DNA of 64,000 bases from Balanoglossus misakiensis (taxonomy: Eukaryota; Hemichordata). The translations under genes were made by a program, and so were the position numbers. Numbering within the stretch: position 1 is the first letter of the stretch; the number at the start of each line of letters is the position of its first letter. This document shows positions 1 through 10,442 of this stretch, piece after piece. The notes beneath the pieces were generated by a model that did not search any database, was not told the origin of the DNA, and was given only the letters and a program-made list of their open reading frames with translations. The stretch covers positions 11,718,001-11,782,000 of the forward strand of contig CM082588.2 in NCBI GenBank assembly GCA_040954595.2, given 5' to 3'.

Positions 1-951
1 TTCAATACTATATTTATTAGATATCAGCTACTTTTGGACAATCATCTAAAATCTAAATCATTTTTTCATATTTGGATATCTGATGATGTATGAAATTTCC
101 ATTATATGTAAAAATGGTGCTGATTATAAAAAATGCACTCTGAATGAGCTGATTTAATACAAAATTGCGTTTTATTCGTTTTTGCACCAAAAAGGTCATT
201 TTTAGGGAAAACATTCTTTATTCTTTAAATTCGGTGACCTGATCATATATAAACAATTGCTTGTATGTTAAAAGTTTTAATGACTTTTAAAAGCAGTGAC
301 ACTGGCGGCATTCAACACGAAAATAACAATTTTAGCCACAATTCGGTCAAAATGGTAAATTTTTGAAAATTACAAAAAATACCTGTTTTCTACATTTTCG
401 GAAATCTGATGGAGTATAGAATGCTCTTCGTATACATATATCGATACAAATTCCACAAAAAAACGGCCAATTTGGCTCACTGCAGACAAAATTGCGTTTT
501 ACCAAATTTTCCTTGAAAATGTCATTTTTAGAAAAAAAATAAAAAAAACCTTTGTTCTTCGAATTTGGTGCCCTGATCATATATGACTTGTTGATTGTAT
601 GTTAAAACTTTCGACCACTCCAAAAATGCAGAGATATTGACGGAATTCAAGAAAAAATAGCCATTTTGGCCATATTTTGACAAAAATGGTAAATTTTTAA
701 AAAATCATAAAAAATTAACTCTTTTCTTCATTTTCGGAAATATTATGGAGCATGAAGTGTCGTTCTCTTGTAAAAAGTGCTGCAAATTCCAGAAAAGGCG
801 GTATAATTTGAATCACCCATGACAAAATTACCATTTTCGACTTTTTTTCGAAAAATTGTGATTTTTACAAAATAAATAAGAATAAATTATTTTCTTAGTT
901 TCAAAAGGGTAGAGACACTTTCCACACAGGTTTTTTAACATTGAATTCCCA
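1..951 (+). repeat. AT-rich domain of unit 1: about 2.7 copies of a 337-bp subrepeat
   Basis: Three diverged copies can be aligned by eye: 1-310, 311-647 and 648 to about 900. Anchors recur at matching positions: CAAAATTGCG-like at 149, 487 and 823 (steps 338 and 336), the TTTCGGAAAT-like motif near 393 and 730, and TGATCATATAT near 240 and 573. The last copy decays into a short stretch that leads to the first 81-bp subrepeat. Copies within a unit are far more different from each other than the same copy compared between units, so the 337-bp amplification is older than the spread of the 2-kb unit. The same domain occurs in every other unit; unit 3 has lost one copy. Confidence 0.85.
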
Positions 952-2165
952 TTCATCAACTCAGATTTCCTACAGCATAAGTCGGCTAAAACCCTGACAC
1001 TCTAGAGCAGAAACAGTTGCACACTGGTAACGTTGAACAAGTCGATTTTTCTACGGCCTGGCTCGGCTAAATCTCCGTCACAATATGACAGACACTAGCG
1101 CACGTTAGCAACGGTGATCAAGTCAGATTTTCTACGGCATGGCTGGGATAAAGCCCCGGCACTCTAGAGCTGAAACACGCGTACAGAGACCACGTTGATC
1201 AAGTCTGATCTCCTACGGCTTGGTTCGACTAAAACCCCGGCACACTATGACAGACACTAGCGTTCGTTAGCAACGTTGATCAAGTCAGATTTCCTACGGC
1301 ATGGCTTGGCTAAAGCCCTGGCACTCTAGAGCAGAAACACGCGTACAGAGACCACGTTGATCTACTCCCATTTCCTTCGGCCTGGCACAGCTGATGCCCC
1401 GGCACTATATATAGGACACAGACTGGCGTAAGTTAACAACGGTAATCACGTCGGGTTTCCTACGGCCTGGCTCAGCTGAAGCCCCGGCACTCTAGAGCAG
1501 AAACAGGCGTACATTGACCACGTTGATCAAGTCAGATGTCCTACGGCGTGACTCCGCTGGTGCACCGGCTCTATATGACACAGACTGGCGTAAGTTATCA
1601 ACGGTGATTACGTCGGATTTCCTACGGCCTGGTTTAGCTCAAGCCCCGGCACTTTAGAGCGGAAACACGCGTACATTGACCACGATGATCAAGTCAGATC
1701 TCCTACGGCTTGGCTCGACTAAAACCCCGGCACACTATGACAGACACTAGCGTTCGTTAGCAACGTTGATCAAGTCAGATTTCCTACGGCATGGCTTGGC
1801 TAAAGCCCTGGCATTCTAGAGCAGAAACACGCGTACAGAGACCACATTGATCTACTCACATTTCCTTAGGCCTGGCACGGCTGATGCCCCGCACTATATA
1901 TAGGACACAGACTGGCGTAAGTTAACAACGGTAATCACGTCGGGTTTCCTACGGCCTGGATCAGCTGAAGCCCCGGCACTCTAGAGCAGAAACAGGCGTA
2001 CATTGACCACGTTGATCAAGTCAGATTTCCTACGGCCTGGTTCGACTAAAACCCCGGCACACCATGACAGACACTAGCGTTCGTTAGCAACGGTGATCAA
2101 GTCGGATTTCCTTCGGCCTGGCTCGGCAAAAGACCCGACCCTCTAGTACAAAGACGTTGGCTAAG
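952..2165 (+). repeat. 81-bp subrepeat array of unit 1 (15 copies)
   Basis: Subrepeats start at 952, 1032, 1113, 1194, 1275, 1356, 1441, 1522, 1603, 1684, 1765, 1846, 1930, 2011 and 2092; steps are 80-81, with two of 84-85. The shared head is a GTTGATCAAGTC-like motif (with a TGATCA palindrome), then TCCTACGGCNTGGCT and CCCCGGCAC. Tails alternate between type A (TCTAGAGCAGAAAC, ending GACCAC) and type B (ATGACAGACACTAGCG, ending AGCAAC), which makes a 162-bp dimer. The array begins and ends with a type A tail. The last copy fades into the spacer after GTTGGCTAAG. Other units differ mainly in how many of these copies they hold. Confidence 0.93.
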
Positions 2166-2381
2166 TCGGGCAAACCGAAGAGGGAAAGTCACAGCGGGTC
2201 AACACTCGACATTTGTTCGGGTAGGACTGCATTATTGCCTGTTAATTTATAGAGAAAGCCCGAATTTAACCAGGGCGCTTCAAACACCGACGTTAGTTGG
2301 GGGCACGGCCTGCAGTACTGCCGGGTAAGGTGACATCGGCGTACCGCATATAATGTAGGGGGGGGGGGAGAAACAGAACGG
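2166..2381 (+). repeat. Spacer and poly-G boundary of unit 1
   Basis: This non-repetitive segment of about 215 bp closes each unit. It carries the conserved landmarks GGGAAAGTCACAGC, an AATTTATAGAGA stretch and CTGCAGTACTG, and then CGTACCGCATATAATGTA directly before the G run (2358-2368). It is the most constant part of the unit after the first 81-bp copy and shows no internal repeat by eye. On the minus strand a frame of 60-70 codons often stays open here, starting in the C run. Its presence depends on tract length, so I do not treat it as a gene. Confidence 0.85.
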
Positions 2382-4787
2382 TTCAATACTACATTTATCA
2401 GATATCAGCTAATTTTGGACAATCATCTAAAATCTAAATCATCTTTTCATATTTGGATATCTGATGATGTATGAAATTTCCATTATATGTAAAAATGGTG
2501 CTGATTATAAAAATGCACTCTGAATGAGCTGATTTAATACAAAATTGCGTTTTATTCGTTTTTGCACCAAAAAGGTCATTTTTAGGCAAAACATTCTTTA
2601 TTTTTTTAATTCGGTGACCTGATCATATATAAACAATTGCTTGTATGTTAAAAGTTTTTATGACTTTTAAAAGCAGTGACACTGGCGGCATTCAACACGA
2701 AAATAACAATTTTAGCCACAATTTGGTCAAAATGGTAAATTTTTGAAAATTACAAAAAATACCTGTTTTCTACATTTTTGGAAATCTGATGGAGTATAGA
2801 ATGCTCTTCGTATGTATATATCGATACAAATTCCACAAAAGACCGTCTAATTTGGCTCACTGCAGACAAAATTGCGTTTTACCAAATTTTCCTTTAAAAT
2901 GTCATTTTTAGAAAAAAAAATAAAAAAACCTTTGTTCTTCAAATGTGGTGCCCTGATCATATATGACATGTTGATTGTATGTTAAAACTTTCGACCACTC
3001 CAAAAATGCAGAGATATTGACGGAATTCAAGAAAAAATAGCCATTTTGGCCATATTTTGACAAAAATGGTAAATTTTTAAAAAATCATAAAACATTAACT
3101 ATTTTCTTCATTTTCGGAAATATTATGGAGCATGAAGTGTCGTTCTCTTGTAAAAAGTGCTGCAAATTCCAGAAAAGGTGGTATAATTTGAATCACCCAA
3201 GACAAAATTACCATTTTCGACTTTTTTTCGAAAAATTGTCTTTTTAACAAAATAAATAAGAATAAATTATTTTCTTAGTTTCAAACGGGAAGAGATACTT
3301 TCCACACGGGTTTTCTAACATTGAATTCCCGTTCATCAACTCAGATTTCCTACAGCATAAGTCAGCTAAAACCCTGACACTCTAGAGCAGAAACAGTTGC
3401 ACACTGGTAACGTTGAACAAGTCGATTTTTCTACGGCCTGGCTCGGCTAAATCTCCGTCACAATATGACAGACACTAGCGTACGTTAGCAACGGTGATCA
3501 AGTCAGATTTTCTACGGCATGGCTTGGATAAAGCCCCGGCACTCTAGAGCAGAAACACGCGTACAGAGACCACGTTGATGAAGTCTGATCTCCTACGGCT
3601 TGGCTCGACTAAACCCCGGCACACTATGACAGACACTAGCGTTATTATTATTATTATTATTAAGAATTGTTTAAAATGCGCTACACATACGTCTCAGCGC
3701 ATTGTGCACAGCTAAAACAGTAGATTAAAAAATACAAGGCTGGTAAAAATAGTTAAAAGGACACAATCGAACACGTTACACATAAAACCGAGTAAAAAGG
3801 TATGTTTTCAAATTACGCTTAAAAATATTGAGCGTTCGTTAGCAACGTTGATCAAGTCAGATTTTCTACGGCATGGCTTGGATAAAGCCCCGGCACTCAA
3901 GAGCAGAAACACGCGTACAGAGACCACGTTGATCAAGTCTGATCTCCTACGGCTTGGCTCTACTAAAACCCCGGCACACTATGACAGACACTAGCGTTCG
4001 CTAGCAACGTTGATCAAGTCAGATTTCCTACGGCATGGCTTTGCTAAAGCCCTGACACTCTAGAGCAGAAACACGCGTACAGAGACCACGTTGATCTACT
4101 CACATTTCCTTCGGCCTGGCACGGCTGATGCCCCGGCACTATATATAGGACACAGACTGGCGTAAGTTAACAACTGTAATCACGTCGGGTTTCCTACGGC
4201 CTGGCTCAGCTGAAGCCCCGGCACTCTAGAGCAGAAACAGGCGTACATTGACCACGTTGATCAATTCAGATTTCCTACGGCGTGACTCGGCTGGTGCACC
4301 GGCTCTATATGACACAGACTGGCGTAAGTTATCAACAGTGATTACGTCGGATTTCCTACGGCCTGGTTTAGCTGAAGCCCCGGCACTTTAGAGCGGAAAC
4401 ACGCGTACATTGACCACGATGATCAAGTCAGATCTCCTACGGCCTGGCTCGACTAAAACCCCGGCACACCATGACAGACACTAGCGTTCGTTAGCAACGG
4501 TGATCAAGTCGGATTTCCTTCGGCCTGACTCTGCAAAAGACCCGACACTCTAGTACAAAGACGTCGGCTAAGTCGGGCAAACCGAAGAGGGAAAGTCACA
4601 GCGTGTCAACACTCGACATTTGTTCGGGTAGGACTGCATTATTGCCTGTCAATTTATAGAGAAAGCCCGAATTTAACCAGGGCGTTTCAAACACCGACGT
4701 TAGGTGGGGGCACGGCCTGCAGTACTGCCGGGTAAGCTGACATCGGCGTACCGCATATAATGTAGGGGAGGGGGGGGAACAGAACGG
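2382..4787 (+). repeat. Satellite unit 2 (2406 bp) with retrotransposon fragment
   Basis: This unit has thirteen 81-bp subrepeats starting at 3332, one of them split by a 187-bp insertion at 3644-3830. Without the insert and its 6-base duplication the unit would be about 2213 bp. Diagnostic variants are TTTATCAG in the first line, TCAAATGTGGTG in the middle of the AT domain and GATGAAGTC in the fourth 81-bp copy. These are shared with units 9, 17 and partly 19. Its G tract is interrupted (G4, A, G8 at 4765-4777), as in units 9 and 26. Confidence 0.94.
3644..3830 (-). mobile_element. 3' end of an L2/CR1-type LINE or its SINE, copy 1
   Basis: A 187-bp insertion interrupts an 81-bp subrepeat and is flanked by the direct repeat AGCGTT (3638-3643 and 3831-3836). 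The uninterrupted site occurs in other units. Read on the minus strand it ends in a (TAA)n-like microsatellite (ATT repeats at 3644-3662 on the plus strand). Just inside that is a potential hairpin, TGCGCT (3677-3682) with AGCGCA (3696-3701). A 3' hairpin followed by a short tandem tail is typical of L2/CR1-clade elements and the SINEs that use their machinery. No coding sequence is present. It is probably 5'-truncated. The family assignment is inference; the insertion and target duplication are seen directly. Confidence 0.7.
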
Positions 4788-6342
4788 TTCAATACTACAT
4801 TTATTAGATATCAGCTAATTTTGGACAATCATCTAAAATCTAAATCATTTTTTCATATTTGGATATCTGGTGATGTATGAAATTTCCATTATATGTAAAA
4901 ATGGTGCTGATTATAAAAAATGCACTCTGAATGAGCTGATTTAATACAAAATTGCGTTTTATTCGTTTTTGCACCAAAAAGGTCATTTTTAGGCAAAACA
5001 TTCTTTATTTTTTTAATTCGGTGACCTGATCATATATAAACAATTGCTTGTATGTTGAAAATTTTTATGACTTTTAAAAGCAGTGACACTGGCGGCATTC
5101 AACACGAAAATAACAATTTTAGCCACAATTTGGTCAAAATGGTAAATTTTTGAAAATTACAAAAAATACATGTTTTCTACATTTTCGGAAATCTGATGGA
5201 GTATAGAATGCTCTTCGTAAGTATATATCGATACAAATTCCACAAAAGACCGTCTAATTTGGCTCACTGCAGACAAAATTGCGTTTTACCAAATTTTCCT
5301 TGAAAATGTCATTTTTAGAAAAAAAATAAGAATAAATTCTTTTCTTAGTTTCAAACGGGTAGAGATACTTTCCACACGGGTTTTCTAACATTGAATTCCC
5401 GTTCATCAACTCAGATTTCCTACAGCATAAGTCGGCTAAAACCCTGAGACTTTAGAGCAGAAACAGTTGCACACTGGTAACGTTGAACAAGTCGATTTTT
5501 CTACGGCCTGGCTCGGCTAAATCTCCGTCACAATATGACAGACACTATCGTACGTTAGCAACGGTGATCAAGTCAGATTTCCTACGGCATGGCTTTGCTA
5601 AAGCCCTGACACTCTAGAGCAGAAACACGCGTACAGAGACCACGTTGATCGACTAACATTTCCTTCGGCCTGGCACGGCTGATGCCCCGGCACTATATAT
5701 AGGACACAGACTGGCGTAAGTTAACAACGGTAATCACGTCGGGTTTCCTACGGCCTGGCTCAGCTGAAGCCCGGGCACTCTAGAGCAGAAACAGGCGTAC
5801 ATTGACCACGTTGATCAAGTCAGATTTCCTACGGCGTGACTCGGCTGGTGAACCGGCTCTATATGACACAGACTGGCGTAAGTTATCAACGGTGATTACG
5901 TCGGATTTCCTACGGCCTGGTTTAGCTGAAGCCCCGGCACTTTAGAGCGGAAACACGCGTACATTGACCACGATGATCAAGGCAGATCTCCTACGGCCTG
6001 GCTCGACTAAAACCCCGGCACACCATGACAGACACTAGCGTTCGTTAGCAACGGTGATCAAGTCGGATTTCCTTCGGCCTGGCTCTGCAAAAGACCCGAC
6101 ACATTAGTACAGAGGCGTTGGCTAAGTCGGGCAAACCGAAGAGGGAAAGTCACAGCGGGTCAACACTCGACATTTGTTCCGGTAGGACTGCATTATTGCC
6201 TGTCAATTTATAGAGAAAGCCCGAATTTAACCAGGGCGTTACAAACACCGACGTTAGTTGGGGGCACGGCCTGCAGTACTTCCGGGTAAGCTGACATCGG
6301 CGTACCGCATATAATATAGGGGGGGGGGGGGGAACAGAACGG
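4788..6342 (+). repeat. Satellite unit 3 (1555 bp, one 337-bp subrepeat deleted)
   Basis: The AT domain is about 335 bp short. Sequence runs normally to the GTCATTTTTAGAAAA motif of the second 337-bp copy (about 5310) and then continues in the matching part of the third copy (AATAAGAATAAATTC, about 5325). The join is therefore between equivalent points of two subrepeats. The 81-bp array has nine copies from 5402, and the G tract is 14 long (6319-6332). The head carries GATATCTGGTGATG, as in units 10, 27 and 28. Confidence 0.94.
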
Positions 6343-8389
6343 TTCAATACTACATTTATTAGATATCAGCTAATTTTGGACAATCATCTAAAATCTAAAT
6401 CATTTTTTCATATTTGGATATCTGATGATGTATGAAATTTCCATTATATGTAAAAATGGTGCTGATTATAAAAAATGCACTCTGAATGAACTGATTTAAT
6501 ACAAAATTACGTTTTATTCGTTTTTGCACCTAAAAGGTCATTTTTAGGCAAAACATTCTTTATTTTTTAATTCGGTGGCCTGATCATATATAAGCAATTG
6601 CTTGCATGTTAAAAGTTTTTATGACTTTTAAAAGCAGTGACACTGGCGGCATTCAACACGAAAATAACAATTTTAACCACAATTTGGTCAAAATGGTAAA
6701 TTTTTGAAAATTACAAAAAATACCTGTTTTCTACATTTTCGGAAATTTGATGGAGTATAGAATGCTCTTCGTATATATATATATCGATACAAATTCCACA
6801 AAAGACCGTCTAATTTGGCTTACTGCAGACAAAATTGCGTTTTACCAAATTTTCCTTGAAAATGTCATTTTTAGAAAAATAAAATAAAAAAACCTTCGTT
6901 CTTCGAATTTGGTGCCCTGATCATATATGACATGTTGATTGTATGTTAAAACTTTCTACCACTCCAAAAATGCAGAGATATTGACGGAATTCAAGAAAAA
7001 ATAGCCATTTTGGTCATATTTTGACAAAATGGTACATTTTTAAAAAATCATAAAAAATAAACTCTTTTCTTCATTTTCGGAAATATTATGGAGCATGAAG
7101 TGTCGTTCTCTTGTAAAAAGTGCTGCAAATTCCAGAAAATGTGGTATAATTTGAATCACCCAAGACAAAATTACCATTTTCGACTTGTTTTCGAAAAATT
7201 GTCTTTTTTAAAAAATAAATAAGAATAAATTCTTTTCTTAGTTTCAAACGGGTAGAGATACTTTCCACACGGGTTTTCTAACATTGAATTCCCGTTCATC
7301 AACTCAGATTTCCTACAGCATAAGTCGGCTAAAACCCTGACACTCTAGAGCAGAAACAGTTGCACACTGATAACGTTGAACAAGTCGATTTTTCTACGGC
7401 TTGGCTCGGCTAAATCTCGTCACAATATGACAGACACTAGCGTACGTTAGCAACGGTGATCAAGTCAGATTTCCTACGGCATGGCTTTGCTAAAGCCCTG
7501 ACACTCTAGAGCAGAAACACGCGTACAGAGACCACGTTGATCTACTCACATTTCCTTCGGCCTGGCACGGCTGATGCCCCGGCACTATATATAGGACACA
7601 GACTGGCGTAAGTTAACAACGGTAATCACGTCGGGTTTCCTACGGCCTGGCTCAGCTGAAGCCCCGGCACTCTAGAGCAGAAACAGGCGTACATTGACCA
7701 CGTTGATCAAGTCAGATTTCCTACGGCGTGACTCGGCTGGTGCACCGGCTCTATATGACACAGACTGGCGTAAGTTATCAACGGTGATTATGTCGGATTT
7801 CCTACGGCATGGTTTAGCTAAAGCCCCGGCACTTTAGAGCAGAAACAGGCGTACATTGACCACGTTGATCAAGTCAGATTTCCTACGGCGTGACTCGGCT
7901 GGTGCACCGGCTCTATATGACACAGACTGGCGTGAGTTATCAACGGTGATTACGCCGGATTTCCTACGGCATGGTTTAGCTGAAGCCCCGGCACTTTAGA
8001 GCGGAAACACGCGTACATTGACCACGATGATCAAGTCAGATCTCCTACGGCCTGGCTCGACTAAAACCCCGGCACACCATGACAGACACTAGCGTTCGTT
8101 AGCAACGGTGATCAAGTCGGATTTCCTTCGGCCTGGCTCTGCAAAAGACCCGACACATTAGTACAAAGACGTTGGCTAAGTCAGGCAAACCGAAGAGGGA
8201 AAGTCACAGCCGGTCAACACTCGACATTTGTTCGGGTAGGACTGCATTATTGCCTGTCAATTTATAGAGAAAGCCCGAATTTAACCAGGGCGTTTCAAAC
8301 ACCGACGTTATTTGGGGGCACGGCCTGCAGTACTGCCGGGTAAGCTGACATCGGCGTACCGCATATAATGTAGGGGGGGGACAGAACGG
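6343..8389 (+). repeat. Satellite unit 4 (2047 bp)
   Basis: Eleven 81-bp subrepeats start at 7295. The last third contains two successive, nearly equal dimers (about 7790-8030), the second with the rare variants GTGAGTTATC and ACGCCGGAT. Unit 19 carries the same pair near 41,930, so these two arrays share a recent source although their AT domains differ. TAAATCTCGTCAC (one C short) is shared with units 5, 11 and 19. Its G run of 8 (8373-8380) is tied for the shortest in the window. Confidence 0.94.
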
Positions 8390-10442
8390 TTCAATACTAC
8401 ATTTATTAGATATCAGCTAATTTTGGACAATCATCTAAAATCTAAATCATTTTTTTCATATTTGGATATCTGATGATGTATGAAATTTCCATTATATGTA
8501 AAAATGGTGCTGATTATAAAAAATGCACTCTGAATGAGCTGATTTAATACAAAATTGCGTTTTATTCGTTTTTGCACCAAAAAGGTCATTTTTAGGCAAA
8601 ACATTCTTTATTTTTTTATTCGGTGACCTGATCATATATAAGCAATTGCTTGCATGTTAAAAGTTTTTATGACTTTTAAAAGCAGTGACACTGGCGGCAT
8701 TCAACACGAAAATAACAATTTTAACCACAATTTGGTCAAAATGGTAAATTTTTGAAAATTACAAAAAATACCTGTTTTCTACATTTTCGGAAATCTGATG
8801 GAGTATAGAATGCTCTTCGTATATATATATCGATACCAATTCCACAAAAGACCGTCTAATTTGGCTCACTGCAGACAAAATTGCGTTTTACCAAATTTTC
8901 CTTGAAAATGTCATTTTTAGAAAAATAAAATAAAAAAACCTTCGTTCTTCGAATTTAGTGCCCTGATCATATATGACATGTTGATTGTATGTTAAAACTT
9001 TCGACCACTCCAAAAATGCAGAGATATTGACGGAATTCAAGAAAAAATAGCCATTTTGGCCATATTTTGACAAAATGGTACATTTTTAAAAAATCATAAA
9101 AAATAAAACTCTTTTCTTCATTTTCGGAAATATTATGGAGCATGAAGTGTCGTTCTCTTGTAAAAAGTGCTGCAAATTCCAGAAAATGTGGTATAATTTG
9201 AATCACCCAAGACAAAATTACCATTTTCGACTTGTTTTCGAAAAATTGTCTTTTTTACAAAATAAATAAGAATAAATTCTTTTCTTAGTTTCAAACGGGT
9301 AGAGATACTTTCCACACGGGTTTTCTAACATTGAATTCCCGTTCATCAACTCAGATTTCCTACAGCATAAGTCGGCTAAAACCCTGACACTCTAGAGCAG
9401 AAACAGTTGCACACTGATAACGTTGAACAAGTCGATTTTTCTACGGCCTGGCTCGGCTAAATCTCGTCACAATATGACAGACACTAGCGTACGTTAGCAA
9501 CGGTGATCAAGTCAGATTTTCAACGGCATGGGTTGGATAAAGCGCCGGCACTCTAGAGCAGAAACACGCGTACAGAGACCACGTTGATCAAGTCTGATCT
9601 CCTACGGCTTGGCTCGACTAAAACCCCGGCACACTATGACAGACACTAGCGTTCGTTAGCAACGTTGATCAAGTCAGATTTCCTACGGCATGGCTTTGCT
9701 AAAGCCCTGACACTCTAGAGCAGAAACACGCGTACAGAGACCACGTTGATCTACTCACATTTCCATCGGCCTGGCACGGCTGATGCCCCGGCACTATATA
9801 TAGGACACAGACTGGCGTAAGTTAACAACGGTGATTACGTCGGATTTCCTACGGCCTGGTTTAGCTGAAGCCCCGGCACTTTAGAGCGGAAACACGCGTA
9901 CATTGACCACGTTGATCAAGTCAGATTTCCTTCGGCGTGACTCGGCTGGTGCACCGGCTCTATATGACACAGACTGGCGTAAGTTATCAACGGTGATTAC
10001 GTCGGATTTCCTACGGCCTGGTTTAGCTGAAGCCCCGGCACTTTAGAGCGGAAACACGCGTACATTGACCACGATGATCAAGTCAGATCTCCTACAGCCT
10101 GGCTCGACTAAAACCCCGGCACACCATGACAGACACTAGCGTTCGTTAGCAACGGTGATCAAGTCGGATTTCCTTCGGCCTGGCTCTGCAAAAGACCCGA
10201 CACTCTAGTACAAAGACGTTGGCTAAGTCGGGCAAACCGAAGAGGGAAAGTCACAGCGGGTCAACACTCGACATTTGGTCGGGTAGGACTGCATTATTGC
10301 CTGTCAATTTATAGAGAAAGCCCGAATTTAACCAGGGCGTTCCAAACACCGACGTTAGTTGGGGGCACGGCCTGCAGTACTGCCGGGTAAGCTGACATCG
10401 GCGTACCGCATATAATGTAAGGGGGGGGGGGGGACAGAACGG
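8390..10442 (+). repeat. Satellite unit 5 (2053 bp)
   Basis: Eleven 81-bp subrepeats start at 9342, and the G tract is 13 long. From about 8,740 onward it is almost base-for-base equal to unit 11 at a constant offset of 14,901. The first 350-450 bases differ from unit 11 (for example AAGCAATTGCTTGCATG here). Private variants such as TTTTCAACGGCATGGGTTGG in the third 81-bp copy are shared only with unit 11 and, nearly, unit 19. Confidence 0.94.

Larger units (their letters stand above)
1..2381 (+). repeat. Satellite unit 1 (2381 bp, reference unit)
   Basis: This complete unit serves as the reference for the family. It runs from the conserved TTCAATACT motif that follows each poly-G tract to the base before the next one. 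Layout: AT-rich domain 1-951, fifteen 81-bp subrepeats from 952 to about 2165, spacer 2166-2357, 11-G tract 2358-2368, then a short AGAAACAGAACGG linker. Units 16, 18 and 21 have nearly the same length (2381, 2383, 2390) and the same order of subrepeat variants, so they form one lineage with it. No open frame longer than 77 codons is present. The start coordinate is the window edge and happens to coincide with the motif. Confidence 0.95.

Noticed and set aside
2079-2095. CENP-B-box-like site in type B tails (TTCGTTAGCAACGG)
   Set aside because: It agrees with the 17-bp consensus at 12 positions but misses two of the nine core positions. With about 6 kb of independent sequence on both strands, I estimate about 0.5 such matches by chance, so it is not evidence for a centromere.
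952-2165. CRISPR-like array
   Set aside because: The 81-bp copies follow each other without unique spacers, each copy is itself repeated with variants, and there are no cas genes. This is a tandem satellite.
2358-2368. Intramolecular G-quadruplex at the unit border
   Set aside because: There is one G run and no set of four separate G tracts nearby. Only intermolecular or slipped forms would be possible.
2189-2386. Recurring 65-codon minus-strand frame over the spacer (also near 6150, 27206, 42203, 55081, 59045)
   Set aside because: Its N-terminal proline run is the complement of the poly-G tract, so the frame is open only when the tract length has the right remainder of three. Units with other lengths lose it without any sign of selection.
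3644-3662. Independent ATT microsatellite
   Set aside because: It is the tail of the inserted retrotransposon fragment: it lies inside the AGCGTT target repeats and is present only where the fragment is.
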